Origin: Bacillota bacterium
GTDB lineage: Bacteria; Bacillota; Clostridia; Acetivibrionales; Acetivibrionaceae
Length of the DNA: 10,305 nt
Direction: 5' to 3'
Assembly (NCBI GenBank): GCA_023398495.1
Contig: JAEWSG010000198.1
Span: 1 to 10,305, forward strand
The position numbers and the translations under genes are program-made. Positions 1 through 6,001 of this stretch are shown one piece after another. The first letter of the stretch is position 1, and the number at the start of each line of letters is the position of its first letter. A model generated the notes under the pieces. It did no database searches and was not told the DNA's origin. It saw nothing but the letters and a program-made list of their open reading frames with translations.

Positions 1-36
1 GGCAGATGAATTATGCTATCCGGAATTTTAGTTTAT

Positions 37-62
37 GCAGGTCATATGTACCTGCTTTTTTC
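37..62 (+). terminator. Rho-independent terminator of a gene left of the window
   Basis: The arms GCAGGT (37-42) and ACCTGC (50-55) form a 6-bp stem with a 7-base loop. A T run follows on the plus strand from 56. This should end transcription of a plus-strand gene whose body lies outside the window. Two upstream frames stop early (TGA at 7-9 and TAG at 29-31), and I cannot tell which is the real C-terminus. Confidence 0.7.
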
Positions 63-460
63 TTTTTATTTTCCCTGCAATTTATCTTGTCCAAGTTACT
101 GACAAATAGCCTGTCCGATAACAATATGTTGTAAATTCAACCTCATTCCTATTTGTTTGATCCATGAAACCATCTCCTTAATGTGTATTAATTTTTGTTC
201 GATGCCTTATAGACACTCTCCTCGCATTATTTTGCCTCTTATTCTATATATTTATTCAATCTAAATACAAAAAATGTTTAGTCATGTTCAACACAAATTT
301 ATAGTGTTCAGTAAATAAAACGTAAATACTATTGATTTTTGGAATCATTTCTATTATTATACTATTGAATCAGTTATACTCCCCTTAAATTCCGAAACAA
401 TCGGATCTACGGTATGTTGATACAAATTGTTCGGGTTTTAGGACAGATTCTCCCATAATC
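63..460. other. Long intergenic stretch between two terminators
   Basis: About 400 bases separate the plus-strand terminator at 37-62 from the rpoD terminator at 463-496. The sequence is AT-rich and broken by stops in all frames. The only coding candidate with a convincing ribosome site is the 27-codon minus-strand ORF at 82-165. A second ATG on the minus strand (454-456) opens just 23 codons without a ribosome site. I see no tRNA, riboswitch or repeat array here. Confidence 0.6.
82..165 (-). CDS. Candidate 27-residue small protein with a strong ribosome site
   Basis: The minus strand reads ATG at 165-163 through TAA at 84-82. The N-terminus is MDQTNRNEVEF and the C-terminus ends GYLSVTWTR. 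A strong Shine-Dalgarno AAGGAG lies about 8 bases before the ATG, which is the main reason to list it. The product is polar at first, then aromatic and threonine-rich (TTYCYRTGY). It has one cysteine and neither a signal peptide nor a membrane helix. I do not recognise a family. It is downstream of the rpoD terminator on the same strand, so it would need its own promoter; a weak TTGAAC...TATTTA pair lies upstream but is not persuasive. It could be a small protein, a leader peptide, the start of a decayed gene, or chance. Confidence 0.35.
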   Translation of the reverse strand: MDQTNRNEVEFTTYCYRTGYLSVTWTR

Positions 461-462
461 AA

Positions 463-496
463 AACAAAAAAAGACGGTTCACAGAAATGAACCGTC
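463..496 (-). terminator. Terminator of the dgt-dnaG-rpoD cluster
   Basis: GACGGTTCA (473-481) and TGAACCGTC (488-496) form a perfect 9-bp stem with a 6-base loop. On the minus strand it is followed by seven T residues and further T-rich sequence. It starts 25 bases past the rpoD stop codon. T residues also follow on the plus strand, so it may work in both directions. Confidence 0.9.
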
Positions 497-520
497 CTTT
501 TTGTTTATTTTATAGAATTC

Positions 521-1600
521 TTAATCAAGATAATCCTTTAATTTTTTACTCCTGCTTGGGTGTCTTAATTTTCTCAACGCCTTAGCTTCTATCTGCCTGA
601 TTCTCTCCCTGGTAACATTAAACTCTTTGCCAACTTCTTCTAGTGTCCGTGCCCTTCCGTCATCAAGTCCGAATCTGAGCCTCAAAACTTTCTCTTCCCT
701 TGGTGTCAATGTATCCAAAACATCAATCAATTGTTCTTTAAGCAATGTGAAGGCTGCTGCTTCAGATGGAGCGGGAGCATCATCGTCCGGAATAAAGTCT
801 CCAAGATGGCTGTCTTCTTCTTCACCTATTGGCGTTTCAAGCGATACAGGCTCCTGAGAAATTTTCATAATTTCTCTTACCTTTTCAACAGGCATATTCA
901 TTTCTTTTGCAATCTCTTCAGGCTGAGGCTCCTTACCAAGTTCCTGAAGTAATTGTCTTGAAACCCTTATAAGCTTGTTGATGGTTTCAACCATATGAAC
1001 AGGTATTCTTATCGTTCTGGCTTGATCCGCTATTGCCCGGGTAATAGCCTGTCTTATCCACCATGTTGCATAGGTACTGAATTTGTAGCCCTTACGGTAA
1101 TCAAATTTTTCAACAGCCTTAATCAAACCAAGATTACCTTCTTGAATCAAATCAAGAAACAACATCCCTCTTCCAACATATCTCTTGGCAATACTTACAA
1201 CAAGCCTTAAATTTGCTTCAGCCAATCTACGCTTGGATTCAGAATCCCCTTCTTCCATCTTCTGTGCAAGGTTAATTTCCTCATCCGCACTCAAAAGAGG
1301 TACCTTTCCGATTTCTTTCAGGTACATCCTCACAGGGTCATCAATGCTTATACCTTCCGGAATAGTAATGTCAAGGTCTTCTTCGGTGAGTTGGATTTCC
1401 TCCATCTCGGCCTCAATATCACCCACGATATCTATTCCCATATTTTCAAGAGTTTCGTATACTTTCTCTATGTGTTCAGGCTCAATTTCAATCTCCTCAA
1501 AGGCATCCATTATTTCCTTATAGGAAAGCATACCTTTTTGCTTGCCTTTATCAATCAATTCCAATAAAATTGCTTTTCTGGTATCATTGTTGGGTTTCAC
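521..1600 (-). CDS. rpoD: Housekeeping RNA polymerase sigma factor (sigma-70/SigA)
   Basis: This is the primary sigma factor, which binds core RNA polymerase and directs it to -10/-35 promoters. Numbering is from the GTG start chosen here (359 residues). A short region 1.1-like segment is followed by region 1.2 (DDPVRMYLKEIGKVPLLS, about 87-104). Region 2 includes RLVVSIAKRYVGRGMLFLDL and the -10-melting helix YKFSTYATWWIRQAITRAI (about 172-190). Region 3.2 holds GEEEDSHLGDFI (about 259-270), and the region 4.2 helix-turn-helix ends in VTRERIRQIEAKALRKLRHP. The frame extends to an ATG at 1618. However, GGAGGGGC at 1605-1612 is an ideal ribosome site about 7 bases before the GTG at 1600-1598, while the ATG has none, so GTG is preferred. 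Length and order after dnaG match firmicute sigA. The family identity is certain; the start is well supported but inferred. Confidence 0.97.
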   Translation of the reverse strand: MKPNNDTRKAILLELIDKGKQKGMLSYKEIMDAFEEIEIEPEHIEKVYETLENMGIDIVGDIEAEMEEIQLTEEDLDITIPEGISIDDPVRMYLKEIGKVPLLSADEEINLAQKMEEGDSESKRRLAEANLRLVVSIAKRYVGRGMLFLDLIQEGNLGLIKAVEKFDYRKGYKFSTYATWWIRQAITRAIADQARTIRIPVHMVETINKLIRVSRQLLQELGKEPQPEEIAKEMNMPVEKVREIMKISQEPVSLETPIGEEEDSHLGDFIPDDDAPAPSEAAAFTLLKEQLIDVLDTLTPREEKVLRLRFGLDDGRARTLEEVGKEFNVTRERIRQIEAKALRKLRHPSRSKKLKDYLD

Positions 1601-1678
1601 TACTGCCCCTCCGATCATTCATTAAAATGTATCTCTGGAATACTAAAAATATAACTTCGGCTATAATTTCACTTCTAA

Positions 1679-1698
1679 CCTTATTTGGCCCAAATAGG
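1679..1698. repeat. Dyad in the dnaG-rpoD gap
   Basis: The 135 bases between dnaG and the rpoD start contain an imperfect palindrome: CCTTATTTGG facing CCAAATAGG around a GC-rich centre, with one unpaired base. No T run follows on the minus strand, so it does not look like a terminator. It could mark an RNA-processing or regulator site that sets rpoD expression apart from dnaG, but nothing else in the sequence supports a specific role. Confidence 0.35.
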
Positions 1699-1735
1699 CA
1701 CGTGAAAAATCTGAAGTAATATTTCATCTATTCCT

Positions 1736-3523
1736 CTACATACTCTTCTTCTGCATTAAAATGCCTTTTAACTCTTCTTGGAGTCTATAAACATCTTCCT
1801 TGTTATCCGAAGAAGATATCATGTTAAGTATCTCTTTTTGCCTTTTATCAAGCTTAATTACCTCTATTTTCTTAATTATATCCAAAATAGCCCTTAAGTT
1901 ATCCTCAAAATTACATTCCCCCTGTATCAAACTTGCAAAATTACTTGCCGATTCACTACTAACAAGGTTAAGAAGTTCGGCAGGTACTATTCCCTTTTTA
2001 TCTCTTATTTTCGTAAAAATAATCTCTGCAACGTTTCTATTCTCTTGTAAAGTAAAGAACTCCGGTTTAATCCTGTCTTCAATTTTTCTATATAATGAGT
2101 TATCTATACTTAAAAGTGATAAAACAATTCTTTCATATTGAACTAAATTATCTTCGCCACTTTTTATTTTATTAACAGTTTGTCTAGCTTTAGGATCATC
2201 CACCTTCATGGTTGGTTTAAATTTACCTTTAGGTTTAATTCTCTTTATTACTTCTGCAAACATAGACTCCTGACTAATCTCATATTCATTTGATATCTTT
2301 TTAATATACATCTCCTGTTCAACACTATTATCTATTTTTGCAAGAACATCAGCTGCTTTGTTCAAAAAGCTGATTTTACCTTCAATAGCTGTCGTATCAA
2401 CCTGTGACTTCAAAACCTTTATCTTGTATTCAGCCAAGGACAACGCATTATCGAGCAATTTTTTAAATGCTTCAGCCCCATTGGCTTTGATAAACTCGTC
2501 GGGATCTTTACCCTTTGGAATCAGCAACACCTTAACATTGCAACCTATATCGTCAAGTAGATTCAATCCCCTCATAGTCGCCGCCTGTCCTGCAGTATCA
2601 GCGTCATATGAAATAATTATTTCTTCAGCATATTTTTTCAGGATTCTTCCCTGACTTTCAGTTAATGCAGTTCCAAGAGAAGCCACAGTATTTATTATGC
2701 CAAACTGATAAAGGGATATTACATCCATATAACCTTCAACAACTATTATTCTCTTTTCACCTGAATTTTTCGCAAAATTCAGTGCATATAAGTTTCTCCT
2801 TTTATTGTAGACAATTGTCTCAGGAGAATTCATGTACTTTGGAAGCGAATCATCTAAAACCCTACCTCCAAATCCTATAACGTTTCCCCTTAAATCAAAA
2901 ATCGGAAACATTATCCTTCCTCTGAATCTATCATAATAACCATCACCGCTTTTTTTAGCAAGCACCAAACCACTGCTCACCAAGTCTTCATCACTATAAT
3001 TTTTACTCTTTAAAAAATTATATAATAAATTCCATTCATTTGAAGAATAACCTATTCCAAACTTTTTAATAACACCTTCACTAACTTTTCTTTTTTGAAG
3101 GTAAAACCTTGCATCTGCACTTTTTGTATCATTCAATCGTTCGTAATAAAATCTTGCTGCTTCAGTATTTATCTTTATAATTTCCTGAGTTTTAAGAGCC
3201 TTCTTTCTCTCTTCTTCGCTTCCGCCTTCAGGCAATGTAATTCTGGCCTTTTCAGCAAGAAATTTTATAGCTTCTATGTAATCAAGGTTCTCCGCATCCA
3301 TTACAAATTGGATCACGCTTCCACCTTTTCCGCAACCAAAACAGTGATACATCTGCTTTGTATTATCGACACTGAACGATGCTGTTTTTTCCCTATGAAA
3401 CGGGCAAAGCCCAAAGTAATTCTTTCCCTTCTTTTCGAGCTTTACATATTCCCCAACAACATCCAATATATCGTTACTTATTCTTATTTCTTCTATCAGT
3501 TCATCAGGATATTTCACAAACAT
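1736..3523 (-). CDS. dnaG: DNA primase
   Basis: DnaG makes the RNA primers for lagging-strand synthesis and works with the replicative helicase. The 595-residue length is normal. The N-terminal CHC2 zinc ribbon has its four ligands: C40, H43 (CPFH), C61 and C64 (CFGC). The core follows, with DRFRGRIMFPI near 198-207 and GNVIGFGGR near 213-221. The TOPRIM catalytic site shows EGYMD (263-267) and YDADTAGQ (306-313), the acidic residues that bind metal. The C-terminal third is the less conserved helicase-interaction region. The ATG at 3523-3521 has only a modest purine-rich site (GAAGAGA); a GTG two codons later is the alternative. The gene lies upstream of rpoD and downstream of dgt on the same strand, with a consensus promoter in its leader. 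Nothing is truncated. Confidence 0.97.
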   Translation of the reverse strand: MFVKYPDELIEEIRISNDILDVVGEYVKLEKKGKNYFGLCPFHREKTASFSVDNTKQMYHCFGCGKGGSVIQFVMDAENLDYIEAIKFLAEKARITLPEGGSEEERKKALKTQEIIKINTEAARFYYERLNDTKSADARFYLQKRKVSEGVIKKFGIGYSSNEWNLLYNFLKSKNYSDEDLVSSGLVLAKKSGDGYYDRFRGRIMFPIFDLRGNVIGFGGRVLDDSLPKYMNSPETIVYNKRRNLYALNFAKNSGEKRIIVVEGYMDVISLYQFGIINTVASLGTALTESQGRILKKYAEEIIISYDADTAGQAATMRGLNLLDDIGCNVKVLLIPKGKDPDEFIKANGAEAFKKLLDNALSLAEYKIKVLKSQVDTTAIEGKISFLNKAADVLAKIDNSVEQEMYIKKISNEYEISQESMFAEVIKRIKPKGKFKPTMKVDDPKARQTVNKIKSGEDNLVQYERIVLSLLSIDNSLYRKIEDRIKPEFFTLQENRNVAEIIFTKIRDKKGIVPAELLNLVSSESASNFASLIQGECNFEDNLRAILDIIKKIEVIKLDKRQKEILNMISSSDNKEDVYRLQEELKGILMQKKSM

Positions 3524-3618
3524 TCTATTCTCTTCTTTCGTTTACAACTCCTTTTTTTACACAAACCTGCACGTGCTGTAGAACAAAGCATTGTTTTATA
3601 TAATAATTCTTCGACATT

Positions 3619-3648
3619 ATTATTAATAATCCTTCTTTTTATTGTCAA
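3619..3648 (-). promoter_or_regulatory. Likely sigma-A promoter for dnaG-rpoD
   Basis: On the minus strand a perfect -35 TTGACA (3648-3643) is separated by 18 bases from AATAAT (3624-3619), which matches the -10 consensus at five of six positions. It would start a transcript about 90 bases before the dnaG ATG. It implies that dnaG-rpoD can be transcribed independently of dgt. Confidence 0.6.
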
Positions 3649-3673
3649 TTTTAATTTATTAATACCTGCCGCC

Positions 3674-3715
3674 GTTGGCTGATTTACACAAAGCCAACTT
3701 CAGGAAATATTTCCT
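3674..3715. repeat. Paired palindromes upstream of the dnaG promoter
   Basis: Two symmetric sequences sit side by side. GTTGGCT (3674-3680) and AGCCAAC (3692-3698) form a 7-bp stem with an 11-base loop. AGGAAATATTTCCT (3702-3715) is a perfect 14-base palindrome. They lie about 25 to 70 bases upstream of the -35 of the dnaG promoter, a position suited to regulator binding. A role in the RNA from the dgt promoter is also possible. No matching regulator is evident. Confidence 0.4.
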
Positions 3716-3872
3716 TAAACCAAAGAAACTCAATTATTATTCTACATAAAATCAAATTATCCTTCTAAAAAAATAAATATTTCTAGATATTTTTTCAATA
3801 TTGCTGCCAAATTATACGTACAGAAGCCTTAAACATCAAATTTTTTAGACTGTAAAAATATATTTTAATTAG

Positions 3873-3941
3873 GCCATTTCAAAAAACAACCTATACAACA
3901 TTTAGGTCACAAAGCCCATCAGCTCAAATTTTTGAAATGGC
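3873..3941. repeat. Large nested stem-loop between dgt and dnaG
   Basis: GCCATTTCAAAAA (3873-3885) and its exact reverse complement (3929-3941) form a perfect 13-bp stem enclosing 43 bases. Inside, ACCTA (3889-3893) and TAGGT (3903-3907) form a smaller hairpin. On the minus strand it begins 36 bases after the dgt stop codon and is not followed by a T run, so it is not a classic terminator. It may stabilise the 3' end of the dgt RNA or attenuate read-through into dnaG. The rest of the 450-base dgt-dnaG gap is AT-rich, with only the palindromes and promoter listed separately. Confidence 0.5.
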
Positions 3942-3976
3942 AATTGACCATTTATTTTTTTGGAATAACCTTATTT

Positions 3977-4981
3977 CTAATTCCATGACTCAGGAATAAA
4001 TATGTCACGGAATTTTTTAACAGCATATCTATCGGTCATTCCTGCTATATAATCACATACAACACGTTCCAAACCATCTTTTTCAAGCAGTCGTTTTGCT
4101 TCCTTTGGCAAAAAATCCGGTGCTGCTTTTATATACATATATAGCTCCTTGACTATATTTTGGGCTTTTACCTCTTCCTTTTTGGCCTTTGAACCTATAT
4201 ATACATTTTTGAACATATAATCCCTAAGTTCATTTTTTGCTTGTTGAAACTCTTCAGTCATTTTAATTTCATCTATTCCTCTGCTATTTACAACAACATT
4301 TACAATCATATTGTTTATTCTTTCACTTGACTTATACCCTAGCACTTTCACGCATTCTTTCGGAAGATCTTCATTTGAAATTACTCCACCTCTGATTGCA
4401 TCATCTATATCGTGGTTTATATATGCAATCCTGTCTGCAAACTTCACTATCCGACCTTCTAATGTAGCTGCAATCACATCACCTGTATGATTTTTTATGC
4501 CATCTCTGACTTCCCATGTAAGGTTCAGGCCATTCTCCTTCTCAAGTACATCTACAACTCTTAAACTCTGTTCATTATGTTTAAACCCATTTGGACAGAT
4601 GGAGTTAAGAACAATTTCACCAGTATGACCAAAAGGTGTATGTCCAAGATCGTGCCCTAAAGCAATGGCTTCAGTAAGGTCTTCATTCAACCGGAGACTT
4701 CTTGCAATTGTTCTTGCTATTTGAGTTACTTCGAGAGTGTGTGTAAGCCTCGTCCTGTAATGATCACCTTCCGGAGAAATAAATACCTGTGTCTTATGCT
4801 TCAACCTTCTGAACGATTTCGAATAAACAATCCTGTCTTTATCCCTCTGAAACCTGGTTCGAAGATCGCACTCAACCTCTTCAATTTGTCTGCCTTTTGA
4901 TTTGCAGCTCAACTGAGCAAAGGGTGATAGTGTATTTTTTTCAAGTTCTTCAAGTTCCTCACGTATAAGCAATTTCTTCAC
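3977..4981 (-). CDS. dgt: Deoxyguanosinetriphosphate triphosphohydrolase-like HD protein
   Basis: This is a member of the HD-superfamily dNTP triphosphohydrolases, which hydrolyse dNTPs to the nucleoside and triphosphate. The N-terminus has the family signature ECDLRTRFQRDKDRIVYSKS (38-56) and FRRLKHKTQVF. The metal-binding HD set is visible: H81 in TRLTHTLEV, H110-D111 in GHDLGHTPFGH, and D183 in KFADRIAY. At 334 residues it is the short type common in Firmicutes, not the roughly 505-residue E. coli Dgt. The frame opens at GTG (4981-4979), but the nearest Shine-Dalgarno (AAAGGA) is only about one base before it. A TTG three codons later (4972-4970) is spaced about 10 bases from that site and may be the true start. 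It sits upstream of dnaG in the usual clostridial order. Preferred substrate cannot be read from the sequence. Confidence 0.93.
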   Translation of the reverse strand: MKKLLIREELEELEKNTLSPFAQLSCKSKGRQIEEVECDLRTRFQRDKDRIVYSKSFRRLKHKTQVFISPEGDHYRTRLTHTLEVTQIARTIARSLRLNEDLTEAIALGHDLGHTPFGHTGEIVLNSICPNGFKHNEQSLRVVDVLEKENGLNLTWEVRDGIKNHTGDVIAATLEGRIVKFADRIAYINHDIDDAIRGGVISNEDLPKECVKVLGYKSSERINNMIVNVVVNSRGIDEIKMTEEFQQAKNELRDYMFKNVYIGSKAKKEEVKAQNIVKELYMYIKAAPDFLPKEAKRLLEKDGLERVVCDYIAGMTDRYAVKKFRDIFIPESWN

Positions 4982-4991
4982 ATCCTTTAAT

Positions 4992-5027
4992 AAGGTACGA
5001 TTAAAATATAAGTTCCTATTCTGGATA
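4992..5027 (-). repeat. 36-base inverted repeat, copy A, in the dgt leader
   Basis: On the minus strand this contains TAGGAACTTATATTTTA followed by CGTACCTT. It matches a plus-strand copy at 8995-9030 at 31 of 36 positions (27 of 30 over the inner part). It is itself a loose dyad, AGGAAC and GTACCT separated by 13 bases. It lies between the inferred dgt promoter and the start codon, and its CCTT end could pair with the AAGG of the dgt ribosome site across four bases. Confidence 0.75.
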
Positions 5028-5052
5028 ACGAAAAAACTTGGTTTGATATTAT

Positions 5053-5080
5053 ATTATATCATTTTTTATTTTTTTCTAAA
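5053..5080 (-). promoter_or_regulatory. Extended -10 promoter for dgt (and dnaG-rpoD)
   Basis: The minus strand carries TGATATAAT, an extended -10 (TATAAT at 5058-5053). A -35-like TTTAGA (5080-5075) lies 16 bases upstream. This would give a leader of about 65 bases that contains repeat copy A. Confidence 0.55.
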
Positions 5081-5098
5081 ACAAATAATTATTGGATG

Positions 5099-5341
5099 GG
5101 GTGTATGTAATAAATATGAAGAAAAATATTACAGAAACTCAAGTTCCGCAGCCTGGTCGTTCCGCTACGCTGCACTGCTCGGCCATGCAACCTGGTCTAG
5201 AGCCTGTAAATACTCCTCGGGGTCGAGCAAAACTCGCTTCGCTCAGACAATGCTCTCCCTTTCCTCGTCGCATTAACAGTCTCTACAACTTGCTTCACAA
5301 TGTTTCTTCCACATTTTTCTTCAATTAAACTACATGCACCC
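5099..5341. mobile_element. MITE-like non-autonomous element (243 bases)
   Basis: The ends are imperfect inverted repeats of 31 bases (5099-5129 and 5311-5341, 24 of 31 identical). Each starts GGGTG.ATGTA and shares an exact GAAGAAAAAT block. Perfect 11-base direct repeats, ATTATTGGATG, abut both ends (5088-5098 and 5342-5352), as expected for a target-site duplication. The interior is distinctly richer in GC than the flanks and has small hairpins such as CGAGCAAAACTCG. No transposase fits, so mobilisation would have to be in trans. The 11-base duplication is in the range made by IS4-type DDE transposases, but the parent family is not identifiable. A 48-codon minus-strand ORF lies inside. The element sits just upstream of the dgt promoter. 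Confidence 0.65.
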
Positions 5342-5343
5342 AT
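5197..5343 (-). CDS. Doubtful 48-residue ORF carried by the MITE-like element
   Basis: The minus-strand frame runs from ATG (5343-5341) to TAG (5199-5197). It begins MGACSLIEEKCGRNIVKQVV and ends RALSERSEFCSTPRSIYRL. It is basic, with three cysteines. The ATG straddles the junction between the inverted repeat and the direct repeat, has no ribosome site, and the frame stays open upstream, all of which argues against an independent gene. LSERSE is encoded by the internally repetitive GAGCGAAGCGAG. The ORF may instead become a C-terminal tail when the element lands in a gene. Confidence 0.2.
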   Translation of the reverse strand: MGACSLIEEKCGRNIVKQVVETVNATRKGRALSERSEFCSTPRSIYRL

Positions 5344-5385
5344 TATTGGATGAGATTGGATGAGAGGATTGGGGCTTAAGATTGC

Positions 5386-5409
5386 AAAAAAAAAGAGCTT
5401 TTATGCTCT
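5386..5409 (-). terminator. Terminator of the small hypothetical gene
   Basis: The minus strand reads AGAGC (5409-5405), a 6-base loop, GCTCT (5398-5394), then a run of eight T residues. It lies about 22 bases after the stop codon of the gene at 5432-5740. Confidence 0.8.
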
Positions 5410-5431
5410 AATTTAAATCTTCATCTATCTT

Positions 5432-5740
5432 TTATAATGCCATAAGATCGTCTAGTACAAAAGAAAGCTCAATTGGTGTTACTGTATTCTTTGCTAGTAT
5501 GTTTAACATTCCCATGGTGTTTTCTTTGCTGCTGGAAAAATCCCTTACTATTTCACTTTCAGCATGATTGTCACTTTCTTTCTTGACAATTTCAATCCCA
5601 TAGACTTTGTCTCTCTTGAAATCGTAACTCTGACCACCCTCACTCTCAATCAGATAGTATTCCAACTGAATCTTTCCATTTGTCGCCACTTCTTCAGTCA
5701 AGTCCAATTCCACTCTGCTCTCTAAATACTTATTTAACAT
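5432..5740 (-). CDS. Small conserved-looking hypothetical protein (DUF6514-like)
   Basis: This is a 102-residue acidic soluble protein with no signal peptide or membrane helix. It starts MLNKYLESRVELDLTEEV, has an aromatic-rich strand segment (IQLEYYLIESEGG, then YGIEIVKKE near 48-56), and ends AKNTVTPIELSFVLDDLM. The pattern of YYLIESE, YGIEIVKK and a C-terminal NTVTPIEL..VLDD resembles small clostridial DUF6514 proteins. I make that match from memory and hold it loosely; no function is known. The frame can be extended to a TTG at 5779. The ATG at 5740-5738 is preferred because a GGGGGGTGG ribosome site lies about 7 bases before it. The gene has its own terminator. A TTGACA lies in the gap toward the HD-GYP gene, but without a properly spaced -10. 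Confidence 0.75.
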   Translation of the reverse strand: MLNKYLESRVELDLTEEVATNGKIQLEYYLIESEGGQSYDFKRDKVYGIEIVKKESDNHAESEIVRDFSSSKENTMGMLNILAKNTVTPIELSFVLDDLMAL

Positions 5741-6001
5741 ACTTGTCCACCCCCCGAACTTTCGAAAAAATGATTTCAAAAATATTATATATTATTGCCA
5801 AAATTTTTCATATAATAAGTTTTCGATAATAAATTACATATAATGCTATTTTGCGATATTTTATTATATTTTCTGGTTTTCTACTCATAATATCCGCACA
5901 ATAAATGTTATTATATGTCAAAATCACTCATCATTTGTCGTAATATTATCACCTAAGGCAAGACTTAAAATATAAGAATGGGATGTTATTTTTTGTTATC
6001 C

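Noticed and set aside
2..31. Possible C-terminal codons of a plus-strand gene (ending PEF, TAG at 29-31)
   Set aside because: Only nine codons are visible and another frame stops at 7-9 as well; nothing identifies the frame, though the terminator at 37-62 implies that some gene ends nearby.
385..456. 23-codon minus-strand ORF starting at ATG 456
   Set aside because: It has no ribosome site, lies directly behind the rpoD terminator and has no recognisable product.
1697..1710. CACGTGAAA resembling half of a ParB parS site
   Set aside because: Only the core and one arm match (about 10 of 16 positions); the left arm is unrelated. GCACGTGC at 3569-3576 also lacks the arms.
3095..3682. 195-codon plus-strand ORF overlapping dnaG
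   Set aside because: It lies antisense to the dnaG N-terminus with its intact zinc-ribbon motifs, and has low-complexity hydrophobic composition typical of a shadow frame.
5043..5328. Overlapping 77- and 78-codon plus-strand ORFs
   Set aside because: They run across the dgt promoter and the MITE-like element, have no good ribosome sites and no recognisable domain.
5345..5364. Tandem ATTGGATGAG repeated twice
   Set aside because: Two copies of 10 bases next to the element's direct repeat are probably local slippage and too short to call a repeat array.
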